In this document: in pieces, positions 27,358-34,001 of the stretch
Numbering within the stretch: position 1 is the stretch's first letter
Layout: each line of letters opens with the position of its first letter
From: Clostridium acetobutylicum ATCC 824
GTDB taxonomy: Bacteria; Bacillota; Clostridia; Clostridiales; Clostridiaceae
Direction of reading: 5' to 3'
Length of the DNA stretch: 64,000 bases
Assembly: GCF_000008765.1 (NCBI RefSeq)
Contig: NC_003030.1
Location: forward strand, 2,018,001-2,082,000
Notes under the pieces: generated by a model
Told to the model about the DNA's origin: nothing
The model's database searches: none
Seen by the model: only the letters and a program-made list of their open reading frames with translations
Translations under genes and position numbers: made by a program

Positions 27358-27735
27358 TTATTTATTATTTGTTCCTAATACATTTCTTTCTATTCTGTCT
27401 TCTACACGTCTATTCATCCACATAAGCGCTTCTTCTACATGCTCAAGCGCCTTTGCATTATACTCAGAACTAAATGGTCCAGCTTGAAAAGACTTTAATC
27501 TATCTCTTACTATTTCTAATAGGTCTGTGTCTATAACACCATGAATAGAATCTTCCTCTTTTCTTGCACCTTGTTGAAATTGTATTTCAGTAGCAAATAA
27601 AGGCTGTTCAGTACTTATATTAGCTTCATTACTAATTATTAAATAATTGTGATGTGCACCTCCTGGTCCAACTTCATCTTTTGATAATATATGATTTAAT
27701 TTTTCTCTCTTTTGAATAGTTGATAACTCACTCAT
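27358..27735 (-). CDS. Acb2/Tad1 hairpin-domain protein, predicted cyclic-nucleotide sponge (anti-CBASS/anti-Thoeris)
   Basis: 125 residues. It has [11 protein letters not shown] near residue 23, [17 protein letters not shown] near 52, and [19 protein letters not shown] followed by [13 protein letters not shown] near 83-113. This arrangement is that of phage proteins grouped with the Acb2/Tad1 hairpin domain, whose studied members bind cyclic oligonucleotides or cyclic ADP-ribose signals and so block CBASS or Thoeris. Family assignment is from recalled motif pattern; the function is inferred. It overlaps a Com-like zinc-finger gene and is the last gene before a terminator. Confidence 0.65.
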   Translation of the reverse strand: MSELSTIQKREKLNHILSKDEVGPGGAHHNYLIISNEANISTEQPLFATEIQFQQGARKEEDSIHGVIDTDLLEIVRDRLKSFQAGPFSSEYNAKALEHVEEALMWMNRRVEDRIERNVLGTNNK

Positions 27736-27907
27736 TTATAAACCCTCTCTCTTTAAATTTATTTGATTTATGTATTTGTGTTGTAGCTTCTTCCTTTATA
27801 TAAAACTCATTTACCTCTTTACATTTAGGACATTTCTTTTTTATATGAGCCTGTCCTTCTGCTTCTAATAGAACCTTACCGCATTTAGCACATCTTAATG
27901 TTTGCAT
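27728..27907 (-). CDS. Com-like zinc-finger protein (59 aa)
   Basis: Two CxxC pairs ([15 protein letters not shown] and [12 protein letters not shown]) match Mu Com-type proteins, known as translational regulators in Mu. The ATG at 27907 follows AAGGAGG. Its stop overlaps the start of the sponge-like gene (ATGAGTGA), so the two are coupled. Confidence 0.7.
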   Translation of the reverse strand: MQTLRCAKCGKVLLEAEGQAHIKKKCPKCKEVNEFYIKEEATTQIHKSNKFKERGFINE

Positions 27908-28248
27908 GTTGCCTCCTTGCCAGTCTTTATATTATCTCTATTATAAACATTACATTCATTATTCAAATTAGTTATCTTTATGTTATTAGTTCCTTTATGT
28001 ACACAGCCCTTTCCCATTGCTATTATATCTTCTTCAGTTGCTTTCGGATTATATACTTCGCATCCTTCACATGGATTATTATACTGATATACTAACTTAA
28101 CTAGTATTTTATCTCTTTGAGCATATTGTTTTACTAACTGTACTTTACTTATAAATCTTACTTTATCACATATAACTTTTGCTATATCTTTAAAATCGTC
28201 TTTACTAATATTTAAATAACTCTCATCATCTTTAAGCAGTATCTTCAT
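27895..28248 (-). CDS. Unknown phage protein with Cys cluster (117 aa)
   Basis: Starts MKILLKDDESYLNISKDDFK after AAGGAGCGT. The C-terminal half has CEGCEVYN, a later GCVH and NECNVYN, a possible metal site. It overlaps the Com-like gene by 13 nt. No family recognised. Confidence 0.65.
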   Translation of the reverse strand: MKILLKDDESYLNISKDDFKDIAKVICDKVRFISKVQLVKQYAQRDKILVKLVYQYNNPCEGCEVYNPKATEEDIIAMGKGCVHKGTNNIKITNLNNECNVYNRDNIKTGKEATCKH

Positions 28249-28282
28249 TACTTACGCTCCTTATCTGTTACCAAGTTAATTC

Positions 28283-28480
28283 CTAACACTTATCATATCC
28301 ACTTAATAGATCTGCAGCTTCTTTATGATTAATTACTATTTCTTCACTTTTAAAAACAAGTTCCACTCCTGTTTCACCTAAAACATTCTCAATTTTAGGC
28401 TCTTTTACTAATATATAATCCAAAGCTTCTAATGTTGTTTTAACTTCTTCTAATTCTTCTAATATTTGATTCTTTTCCAC
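28283..28480 (-). CDS. Unknown small acidic protein (65 aa)
   Basis: GTG start at 28480 after AGAGGTGAAG. The N-terminal helix (LEELEEVKTTLEAL) suggests a coiled coil. It overlaps the end of the upstream gene by 41 nt. No function assigned. Confidence 0.6.
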   Translation of the reverse strand: MEKNQILEELEEVKTTLEALDYILVKEPKIENVLGETGVELVFKSEEIVINHKEAADLLSGYDKC

Positions 28481-28658
28481 TTTGCTTCACCTCTTTTAAA
28501 GCTGTAGTAACTATCTCATTAGCATATTCAGTACTATTAAGGCCACTCATAAGTCCTTCTAAGAAAAATATACCTTTAAATTTATATCTAGCTTCTCCTG
28601 TTGTTGTGCAAGTCATATTATACTTTTTCATAAGTTCATCTTCTAATTCTAATCCCAT
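28440..28658 (-). CDS. Unknown small protein (72 aa)
   Basis: Starts MGLELEDELMKKYNMTCTTT after AGGGGG. It ends in a basic tail that lies in the overlap with the next gene. Unknown function. Confidence 0.55.
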   Translation of the reverse strand: MGLELEDELMKKYNMTCTTTGEARYKFKGIFFLEGLMSGLNSTEYANEIVTTALKEVKQSGKESNIRRIRRS

Positions 28659-28669
28659 TTAAAATCCCC

Positions 28670-28831
28670 CTATGTAATTTCTTTTCCTTTTTTACATAAT
28701 TCCCAATTACATCCTTCTACATAGTAAGTGTCTCCATAAGTATCTAATATTTCTTCTAAACGATTTATGTCTAAAACATTCTCTTCTTTTTCTATCACTT
28801 TTATTAATTTATCTTTCTTTATAAATTGCAT
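28670..28831 (-). CDS. Unknown small protein (53 aa)
   Basis: Starts MQFIKKDKLIKVIEKEENVL after GAGGAG, ends at TAG 28670. Contains one CNWELC motif. It is too short for family assignment, but has a good ribosome site and fits tightly in the operon. Confidence 0.6.
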   Translation of the reverse strand: MQFIKKDKLIKVIEKEENVLDINRLEEILDTYGDTYYVEGCNWELCKKGKEIT

Positions 28832-28870
28832 ACTTCATTTCTCCTCTAATCATTAACCCTTTATTTTTAA

Positions 28871-28891
28871 GGGTGAACATTTCGTTCACCC
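28871..28891. repeat. Palindrome GGGTG-ATTTCG-CACCC, copy 1
   Basis: A 21-nt inverted repeat (GGGTGAAC with GTTCACCC around ATTTC). A near-identical sequence occurs at 34556-34576 in reverse orientation. It sits in a gene-free gap between two early genes. Confidence 0.6.
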
Positions 28892-28961
28892 CTCTGTCTT
28901 CCGTATCTGTTATTTTCATTTATAATATTTAATTTTTTAATCCAACTTCTTTTATTCATGT

Positions 28962-29156
28962 TTAATTATTTCCACCTTCGCTAAGCTTCCGCATCTCCAT
29001 CATCTTATATACGTATCTTGCTGATGCTTTTTCTAATTCCTTCTGTACATCTTCACCTTTTTCGCCTTTTTCCCTTAGCACTAAAAGTTGGTCTATAATA
29101 TCTGCCGATTCTCTGAATAGGTCTTTCATTTTAACTAGATATTCTAAATCATTCAT
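28962..29156 (-). CDS. Unknown small helical protein (64 aa)
   Basis: ATG at 29156 after GGGAGGATTATC; starts MNDLEYLVKMKDLFRESADI. It is entirely helical and charged. A longer upstream frame runs into the tRNA-like sequence and is rejected. Confidence 0.65.
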   Translation of the reverse strand: MNDLEYLVKMKDLFRESADIIDQLLVLREKGEKGEDVQKELEKASARYVYKMMEMRKLSEGGNN

Positions 29157-29186
29157 GATAATCCTCCCTGATTTTATATTTGTAGA

Positions 29187-29300
29187 AATGTGAGTGGGAT
29201 TTGAACCCACAACTAAGCACACCACTAGCTATGGAGAGTCGAACTCCTTTAAAGGTGATTGTACGTCAAGCCTTGCGTTTACCTATTCCGCCACCACATT
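29187..29300 (-). tRNA. Atypical leucine-like tRNA or tRNA relic (114 nt)
   Basis: On the minus strand a 7-bp acceptor stem (AATGTGG with TCACATT, one G-U) encloses a Leu-type D arm (GGCGGAATAGGTAAACGC) and a perfect T arm (GTGGG TTCAAAT CCCAC). The 64 nt between them are too long, and no normal 5-bp anticodon stem can be drawn. They contain a second T-arm-like piece, GGAGTTCGACTCTCC. No CCA is encoded. It may be a chimeric or degraded phage tRNA, or an RNA with a tRNA-like end. Confidence 0.5.
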
Positions 29301-29651
29301 TTATTCACTCCTTGTAAGGTTTTCTAGTAACTCATTATATTCATTTACCCACTCGATAGGTATAGACTTATTAGCTTCTGTGTATCTATCCATAGCTTCT
29401 TTTATATCCTGTATTCTCTTTCCAACCCATATAGTATGTGGTTCTAATCCTGTTGGTGGACGTCTATATACGTTTTTGGGTGTATGTTTCTCTAAAATAC
29501 TTATTTTCCCATTATAGCCTCTAATCTTATATTGTCTTTTACATTCAGGGCATGTGTAATCTTCTATTGTGGGTGCTTCTTTGGCTCCTAAGAATCCTTC
29601 TTCCATTGTTTTCAACGGTGGTGTTATTGGATATCCACATTTGCAATTCAT
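29301..29651 (-). CDS. Zinc-ribbon phage protein (116 aa)
   Basis: CKCG at the start and CPECKRQYK near residue 34 form a zinc ribbon, followed by a helical C-terminus. The start follows AAGGAG. It abuts the tRNA-like gene. Function unknown. Confidence 0.7.
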   Translation of the reverse strand: MNCKCGYPITPPLKTMEEGFLGAKEAPTIEDYTCPECKRQYKIRGYNGKISILEKHTPKNVYRRPPTGLEPHTIWVGKRIQDIKEAMDRYTEANKSIPIEWVNEYNELLENLTRSE

Positions 29652-29668
29652 CTTTTCATTCTCCTTAT

Positions 29669-29857
29669 TTATTTACCTTTTATCGAAAATATGGCTGTAG
29701 CGCCCCATCCAGTACCCATTAGTAATGTAATTATATATAATGAAGGATGTATTAAATACTTGCCTGTTCTTATAAATAGAATTATTCCAAATAAAGATAA
29801 TATAATAAAAGATACAGCCATCATAAGAAATTTCGTTTGCTCTTTTATAAAGTTCAT
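29669..29857 (-). CDS. Small membrane protein (62 aa)
   Basis: Two hydrophobic segments (LMMAVSFIILSLFGIILFI and YIITLLMGTGWGATAIF). The start at 29857 uses GGGAGG from the tail of the upstream gene. An overlapping frame at 29673-29888 lacks a ribosome site. Role unknown. Confidence 0.6.
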   Translation of the reverse strand: MNFIKEQTKFLMMAVSFIILSLFGIILFIRTGKYLIHPSLYIITLLMGTGWGATAIFSIKGK

Positions 29858-29860
29858 GAC

Positions 29861-30061
29861 TTAAACAATCCTCCCGCATATAACGCATTGGACATTTGCT
29901 GGTCTTTCTTTATCTTTAGCCCAATAGCTTTTATAATTTGTTTGCAAGTCGCAATTCTCAAATGCGCCATAACTTTGTTGCATTTCAGGCTTAGATAAAA
30001 ACCTGTGGCAGTTTAATCTTAAAAAGCAAGTATCTTTCAAACACATTACTGGATTGCTCAT
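29861..30061 (-). CDS. Cys-rich small protein (66 aa)
   Basis: ATG at 30061 after GGGGAG, starts MSNPVMCLKDTCFLRLNCHR. Seven cysteines and CVICG near the end suggest metal binding. Unknown phage protein. Confidence 0.65.
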   Translation of the reverse strand: MSNPVMCLKDTCFLRLNCHRFLSKPEMQQSYGAFENCDLQTNYKSYWAKDKERPANVQCVICGRIV

Positions 30062-30075
30062 ATTATTTCTCCCCA

Positions 30076-30240
30076 CTAAATTTCTTCAATTGTTATGCTT
30101 GTGCCTATAACTGAGTCAATTTCTTTTTCTAATTCATTAACTAATTGTTGAATTCTACTTAATCTGCTTTTTAGTTCTGCTAAGTTCTTAACTCCTGTGG
30201 TTTTTAATTTATAATTAAGTCTTATTTTCCCATTATCCAT
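30076..30240 (-). CDS. Unknown small helical protein (54 aa)
   Basis: ATG 30240 after GGAGAGTGAG; starts MDNGKIRLNYKLKTTGVKNL, then a coiled coil LSRIQQLVNELEKEI. The gene fills a gap between two others with no overlap. Unknown function. Confidence 0.6.
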   Translation of the reverse strand: MDNGKIRLNYKLKTTGVKNLAELKSRLSRIQQLVNELEKEIDSVIGTSITIEEI

Positions 30241-30245
30241 TTTTC

Positions 30246-30443
30246 TCACTCTCCAGTTTTAATTGATAACATATCATCTATTGCGTTAACTATAAGGATT
30301 ATTCCTGCACTTATATTTAAAAATTTAGGGTCATAGCAGTTTATAACTCCAAGACCATATAAAATAAGAAGTATACCAAAAACGCTTACAGTAATACTAC
30401 TTATAATACTGAGTCTTTTTACTATTAATCTTTTTCGCTTCAT
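30246..30443 (-). CDS. Small membrane protein (65 aa)
   Basis: Starts MKRKRLIVKRLSIISSITVS after CGAGGT. Two membrane segments at about residues 14-33 and 45-58. It follows a terminator, so it probably begins a new transcription unit. Unknown function. Confidence 0.6.
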   Translation of the reverse strand: MKRKRLIVKRLSIISSITVSVFGILLILYGLGVINCYDPKFLNISAGIILIVNAIDDMLSIKTGE

Positions 30444-30465
30444 GCTTTTACCTCGAATTCTTGAT

Positions 30466-30493
30466 ATAAAAAAAGAGCCCATTAAGAGCTCTC
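30466..30493 (-). terminator. Terminator
   Basis: Minus-strand AGAGC/GCTCT stem followed by TTTTTTT, after the 50-residue Cys-pair gene. Confidence 0.75.
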
Positions 30494-30497
30494 ATTA

Positions 30498-30650
30498 CTA
30501 TCTAATTTCATTAAGTTTACCACATATTTCACAAAATTTTACTTGTGGTACTATCAACAAACCTTTATATCTTATTGCCATATCACTAGGTGACTCAATT
30601 ATATATTTATGTACTCCAATTTTGCACAATAATTTCCTAATCTTATTCAA
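30498..30650 (-). CDS. Small protein with Cys pair (50 aa)
   Basis: TTG start at 30650 after AGAGGTGAG; starts MNKIRKLLCKIGVHKYIIES and contains CEIC near the end. A GTG 4 nt upstream is out of frame and stops at once. It lies between two terminators and is probably its own unit. Unknown function. Confidence 0.55.
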   Translation of the reverse strand: MNKIRKLLCKIGVHKYIIESPSDMAIRYKGLLIVPQVKFCEICGKLNEIR

Positions 30651-30670
30651 TCACTCTCACCTCTATTTAA

Positions 30671-30698
30671 AATAAAAAAGAACCCTGTTAAGAGTTCT
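30671..30698 (-). terminator. Terminator of the exonuclease/membrane-PLD cassette
   Basis: Minus-strand AGAAC/GTTCT stem followed by TTTTTTATTTT immediately at the end of the exonuclease gene. Confidence 0.75.
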
Positions 30699-31314
30699 AA
30701 TATATAAATATATTTTCTATTCCCCTATTATGAAGTATTGCATTCGTCGGCAAATACTTAAAGCATTCTTCTGCTAATGAATACAAATTTGCTTTAATAA
30801 GTTCAGCTTTTAGCGCTCTCCATAACTTTTCTAAATATATCACATCATAAGTTGCATACTGTATTTGCTCTTTTGTAAGATTTTCTGCGCTCCAATTTGA
30901 TTTCTGTAATTTCTTATCTATATTAATATTCAAATATTTTCTTAATAATTTTTTTAATGAATTCTCTATTTCTATACCATTCAATAATTTAGCTGCAATT
31001 TTAGTACACACTACATTATTAATATTATATATCTTAAGATTTTTCATTAAAAACCTCAAATCAAAATTAGCATGATGAAATATTTTTATAATTTTACTGC
31101 ATTGCAAAATTCCAATTAAATTTTTTTGATTGGAATTATTATATTTAATCAAAAAAATTTTTTCTTTAGCACAAATTTGTATTAAGCAAAGTTTATCTTT
31201 TAAAGGGTCTAACCCTGTTGTCTCTGTATCAATAGCAATATACTTACAATTATTTAAAATATATCTTTTGTCATTATTATCCAGATCTAACTTGCACAAT
31301 TTAATATTATACAT
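30697..31314 (-). CDS. RNase D-type 3'-5' exonuclease (DEDDy)
   Basis: 205 residues forming a single exonuclease domain with no HRDC. All DEDDy residues are visible: IDTETTGLDP (D, E), HHANFDLRFL (D) and YATYDVIYLE (Y, D). Related enzymes trim RNA or DNA 3' ends. The ATG at 31314 follows AAAGGGTG. It begins 12 nt after the membrane PLD-like gene and ends at a terminator, so these two form an isolated operon within the prophage. Confidence 0.85.
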   Translation of the reverse strand: MYNIKLCKLDLDNNDKRYILNNCKYIAIDTETTGLDPLKDKLCLIQICAKEKIFLIKYNNSNQKNLIGILQCSKIIKIFHHANFDLRFLMKNLKIYNINNVVCTKIAAKLLNGIEIENSLKKLLRKYLNINIDKKLQKSNWSAENLTKEQIQYATYDVIYLEKLWRALKAELIKANLYSLAEECFKYLPTNAILHNRGIENIFIY

Positions 31315-31326
31315 ATATATCACCCT

Positions 31327-32127
31327 TTATATACTATTTAATTCTATTGGATCAGCTTCTTTTATAAGTTGATTTATTTCTTTCAAATAAATGTTATAGA
31401 AACATTTTTCTTTACCAGTATCTTTAAAAATCATAGATGGCATTCTTGTTGTTTTTTCTTTTGTGGTTTTGGTTTGTACAACTATAATTCTATCGTCTAT
31501 CCTATACATAGCATTAGTTGGTTGTCCCTTGTGGTAATACAATTTAAAAGTACTTTTGGTAGCTTTTTTACCTTGCTGTAGTTTCTTATTATACTTTTTC
31601 TTCCATGAACAACTTACTTCATTTATTAAATTTTTAAGTTCTCCTTTTTCATACCCAAAATGTTCTTCTAATGCAGGAACAAATAGAGAGTCTGGATGAA
31701 CTAAAACAACTCTAACGCAACAATCTGAATTTAATAATCTATCTGTAACTTCTTCGATATTAGTACTCGTCCAAGTTCTGCCATAAATATGAACTATATC
31801 TATATTGTTTTGCGCTTCTTTTATATAATACTTATAATTTATATCAGCTATCCCTGGCATCATAGATTCTAAGCCTGTTTCATCAATTTGTTCTTTTATA
31901 TGTACTTTATCTAGTATTAAGCTTACTAAACTATCTTTTAATAAATAATTATCAATCAAACTAAATATACCAGAAATTAACACCGCAGATGCAATATTAT
32001 TTATAACTCCATTGAAAAAACTGTTCTTAATAACATTTGCTAATAAAAAAAGTATAATTCCCACTGTTGCTAGGCTTAACCCATATGTTATATGTAAATT
32101 TTTAAAGTATTTCTTATTTGAATTCAT
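31327..32127 (-). CDS. Membrane-anchored protein with degenerate phospholipase D-like domain
   Basis: 266 residues from ATG 32127, after GGTGGAG; a longer frame upstream lacks a ribosome site. Two membrane segments at about 13-30 and 38-58 are followed by a cytosolic domain. IDIVHIYGRTWTS, VRVVLVHPDS and YRIDDRIIVVQTKT resemble the strands of PLD-type domains, but the HxK catalytic motif is replaced, leaving only a YHKG nearby. It is the first gene of a two-gene cassette with an RNase D-type enzyme. Possible roles are superinfection exclusion or defence; this is inference. Confidence 0.6.
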   Translation of the reverse strand: MNSNKKYFKNLHITYGLSLATVGIILFLLANVIKNSFFNGVINNIASAVLISGIFSLIDNYLLKDSLVSLILDKVHIKEQIDETGLESMMPGIADINYKYYIKEAQNNIDIVHIYGRTWTSTNIEEVTDRLLNSDCCVRVVLVHPDSLFVPALEEHFGYEKGELKNLINEVSCSWKKKYNKKLQQGKKATKSTFKLYYHKGQPTNAMYRIDDRIIVVQTKTTKEKTTRMPSMIFKDTGKEKCFYNIYLKEINQLIKEADPIELNSI

Positions 32128-32143
32128 ATTATCTCCACCTTTC

Positions 32144-32161
32144 AATACAATATTCTGTATT
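32144..32161. promoter_or_regulatory. Palindromic operator-like site upstream of membrane PLD-like gene
   Basis: AATACA-N6-TGTATT lies between the start codon and a possible minus-strand -10 (TATAAT near 32,190). It could bind a dimeric repressor. Confidence 0.4.
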
Positions 32162-32228
32162 AAAAGGTAAAATCCTCTTAAATGTATTATATTTTTTAAC
32201 ATTTTTCCTACTTTTTGTTGTATTTTAC

Positions 32229-32257
32229 TTGACATTCGTACAGTAGTTTGGTATAAT
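32229..32257 (+). promoter_or_regulatory. Consensus sigma-A promoter
   Basis: TTGACA, a 17-nt spacer and TATAAT, a perfect match to consensus and the best promoter noticed in the window. It drives the small membrane-peptide gene at 32287, with a leader of about 22 nt. Confidence 0.85.
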
Positions 32258-32286
32258 ATAATTGTAGTAAGGAAAGGGGTGAAAAA

Positions 32287-32409
32287 ATGAAGGAAACAAA
32301 CAAAAAACTAAAAGAGCTTCTCAAACTGCTGGACACAGTCGAGAAACTCATCATTAAAGTAATATCAATAGTCGGTTGGATTTTCATTCTTCTAAAGATA
32401 TTACATTAA
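32287..32409 (+). CDS. Toxin-like small membrane peptide (40 aa)
   Basis: Starts MKETNKKLKELLKLLDTVEK and ends in a hydrophobic helix (LIIKVISIVGWIFILLKIL). ATG 32287 is 7 nt after AAAGGGG. The peptide is amphipathic then membrane-spanning, as in type I toxins, holin-like or BhlA-like peptides. It has a perfect promoter, a stable hairpin after the stop, and a candidate antisense promoter downstream. Its start-codon region (ATGAAGGAAACA) is exactly complementary to 32460-32471, so the mRNA may hide its own start. Confidence 0.6.
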   Translation: MKETNKKLKELLKLLDTVEKLIIKVISIVGWIFILLKILH

Positions 32410-32416
32410 GCTTCAA

Positions 32417-32438
32417 GGGTTAGGCTTTGACCTAACCC
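32417..32438. terminator. Hairpin downstream of the toxin-like gene
   Basis: GGGTTAGG and CCTAACCC enclose CTTTGA. No T-run follows on either strand, so it may be a processing or pairing hairpin shared by sense and antisense transcripts rather than a complete terminator. Confidence 0.6.
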
Positions 32439-32449
32439 CCTTATAAAAA

Positions 32450-32478
32450 ATAATATCAAATGTTTCCTTCATAGTCAA
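32450..32478 (-). promoter_or_regulatory. Candidate antisense promoter
   Basis: On the minus strand TTGACT, a 17-nt spacer and TATTAT. Transcription would start near 32443 and run back across the toxin-like gene. Confidence 0.5.
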
Positions 32479-32577
32479 ATGAAAAACTTATATGCTAAAA
32501 TAATAATTAAAGTTATAACTATAATTGGTTTACTAGCATTTTTAGGTTTAGTTGTTAAAGCAGTATTTTTTAAGTAA
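32479..32577 (+). CDS. Second small membrane peptide (32 aa)
   Basis: Starts MKNLYAKIIIKVITIIGLLA and is almost wholly one membrane helix ending AVFFK. There is no strong ribosome site, so it may be coupled or untranslated. It lies between the toxin-like peptide and the HTH gene on the same strand. Confidence 0.4.
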   Translation: MKNLYAKIIIKVITIIGLLAFLGLVVKAVFFK

Positions 32578-32590
32578 GTAGGTGATTCGG

Positions 32591-32812
32591 TTGTATAAAT
32601 CTTTTGAAACTAAAGATGACTTTTTAAATTTCTTAAGTGATAATATTTTAAATACAAATGAAGCTTGTGAAATACTTGGCTGTAAGAGGCAGAACATCGC
32701 CGATTTAGTAGAACGCCATAAGCTAACAGCTGTAAAAACATTTCCTCGAGACAGAATTTTCTTAAAAGATGATATACTTGAACGTCTCAAACTTAAAAAA
32801 CAGAGGGATTAA
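32591..32812 (+). CDS. Excisionase-like helix-turn-helix protein
   Basis: About 73 residues from TTG 32591, 5 nt after AGGTGA; a GTG at 32582 lies inside the ribosome site. The motif TNEACEILGCKRQNIADLVE is a MerR/excisionase-type HTH, followed by a wing-like strand (AVKTFPRDRIFLK). It is the last gene of the short plus-strand unit and could regulate it. Confidence 0.75.
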   Translation: MYKSFETKDDFLNFLSDNILNTNEACEILGCKRQNIADLVERHKLTAVKTFPRDRIFLKDDILERLKLKKQRD

Positions 32813-32842
32813 TTTCTCTCTGCTTTTTGTTTATTAAGTATA

Positions 32843-33055
32843 TTATTTGAATAATTTAGCTATTACATCTATTAAGCTAAAACTACTCTTTTTATACGCT
32901 TTATTATATACAGACTTTTTAGGATTAGTTAAAAGTCCTGTGCCTTTCTTCCCGTAAATCGGATTAATACTTGACTTGACTGCTCTCTTAGCTCTCCCTG
33001 TAGTGCTTGCTTTTATGCTTCGCTTTATACTTGGTTTTCTTACTCCCATTTTCAT
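32843..33055 (-). CDS. Basic phage protein of unknown function (70 aa)
   Basis: Starts MKMGVRKPSIKRSIKASTTG after AGAGGTGAG; highly basic, with GKKGTGLLTNPKKSVYNKAY. Similar short proteins are common in clostridial phages, but I know no function. Confidence 0.65.
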   Translation of the reverse strand: MKMGVRKPSIKRSIKASTTGRAKRAVKSSINPIYGKKGTGLLTNPKKSVYNKAYKKSSFSLIDVIAKLFK

Positions 33056-33107
33056 AACGCTCACCTCTAAGCATATTTTACCACTATTTATTAAGAATGG
33101 AATATGT

Positions 33108-33326
33108 TTATTTAATTTCTTTTAATGCACCTTTAACTCTTTTATATACTCTAGCCTTCATGCATTCCCTTAAATCGTCTGTGACTTTTCCTTTTACAAG
33201 CCTTTTACTACTACAGTAAGGACATGCTATATATCTATCTTTTTGTATAGATTCTACATCTTCTGTTAATAAAACAAATTCCTTGCTACATGTACTACAT
33301 TTATAACTTGTGTAAATACTCTGCAT
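33108..33326 (-). CDS. Zinc-ribbon protein (72 aa)
   Basis: CSTCSKEF near residue 10 and CPYCSSKR near 35 form a zinc ribbon; the C-terminus is basic. It starts after AAGGAAGTGAGG. Possibly nucleic-acid binding. Confidence 0.65.
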   Translation of the reverse strand: MQSIYTSYKCSTCSKEFVLLTEDVESIQKDRYIACPYCSSKRLVKGKVTDDLRECMKARVYKRVKGALKEIK

Positions 33327-33339
33327 GTCCTCACTTCCT

Positions 33340-33480
33340 TTATGTAAATTAAAGCACCCGATTAATTCGAGTGCTTGATAATATGAATGCCCTATCTTTT
33401 CAATAGGTCTGCGTCATATGTCCTTTTGGTTTTTTGACTTTTGCCTTATATATTTTTCTATAATACTATTATAAGGCTTG
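33340..33480 (-). ncRNA. Candidate structured RNA ending in a terminator
   Basis: Reading the minus strand there are three nested or successive stems. First GCCTTATA/TATAAGGC (33477-33443). Then ATATGA/TCATAT (33419-33381) enclosing CCTAT/ATAGG. Last is a terminator stem, AGCAC(T)CG with CG(G)GTGCT (33376-33352). No protein fits in it. It may be a structured 3' end of the 33557 transcript or a separate RNA. The sequence matches no riboswitch I can recall. Confidence 0.4.
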
Positions 33481-33495
33481 ATTTTGCTTAGTGGC

Positions 33496-33531
33496 ATGCG
33501 TTTTTTATGCGTTTTTTATGCATGATTTTTT
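33496..33531. repeat. Tandem 11-bp repeats
   Basis: ATGCGTTTTTT occurs twice in tandem (33496-33517), followed by a third partial copy ATGCATGATTTTTT. They lie in the gap after the 33557 gene. Could be a protein-binding array or part of the RNA just downstream. Confidence 0.6.
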
Positions 33532-33556
33532 GTTTTTTATAGTACACTCTATGTGT

Positions 33557-33829
33557 TCATATTATAATATCTTCATTCACATAATGTAACTTTTTATTTT
33601 CAATCTCTATACCCTCATCCGATGTATATAACCTCAAGTACACAGGCTGATTGCCTATGCTTTTCTTAATCTCTTTTGCTAGATATAAAATTTTTATGCT
33701 GTGTGTTTCTTTACTATCAGTAATATTTTCAACTAGTATATTTTGTTTGCTAACTAATTTAGGGCTTTCAAGTCCTATTATGTCTAAATTTTTGTATATC
33801 TTCATACCTTTTTCTATATAGCTTTCCAT
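33557..33829 (-). CDS. Unknown phage protein (90 aa)
   Basis: Starts MESYIEKGMKIYKNLDIIGL after AAGGGGG. It has a mixed alpha/beta pattern and no recognised motif. It is separated from the RinA-like gene by a terminator. Confidence 0.6.
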   Translation of the reverse strand: MESYIEKGMKIYKNLDIIGLESPKLVSKQNILVENITDSKETHSIKILYLAKEIKKSIGNQPVYLRLYTSDEGIEIENKKLHYVNEDIII

Positions 33830-33930
33830 ATTGTTTGCCCCCTTAGCATTTTTCCCTTTTTTATTCTATATGAATTCTACATAAAAAAAGAAATACCCTT
33901 TAACATTTATATGATAAATCAGAATTATTA

Positions 33931-33955
33931 AAAAAAGAGAAGCTCTAAAGCCTCC
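33931..33955 (-). terminator. Terminator after the RinA/ArpU-like gene
   Basis: Minus-strand GAGGC...GCTTC stem with one mismatch followed by TCTTTTTTT. Confidence 0.65.
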
Positions 33956-34001
33956 CCTTTTTACTTTCTAGTAGTACTACCAATTATTTCGCTACACTGA
34001 T

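Noticed and set aside
29194-29517. Plus-strand frame beginning MGFEPTT
   Set aside because: Its start is the complement of a tRNA T arm, a familiar artefact, and the rest is antisense to a zinc-ribbon gene.
29673-29888. Minus-strand 71-residue frame overlapping the 62-residue membrane protein
   Set aside because: Composition is less protein-like and the alternative frame has two clean membrane segments and better operon spacing.
33340-33480. Known riboswitch (c-di-GMP or preQ1 type)
   Set aside because: A GACGCAGACC string loosely recalls the c-di-GMP-I core, but the surrounding conserved loops are missing.
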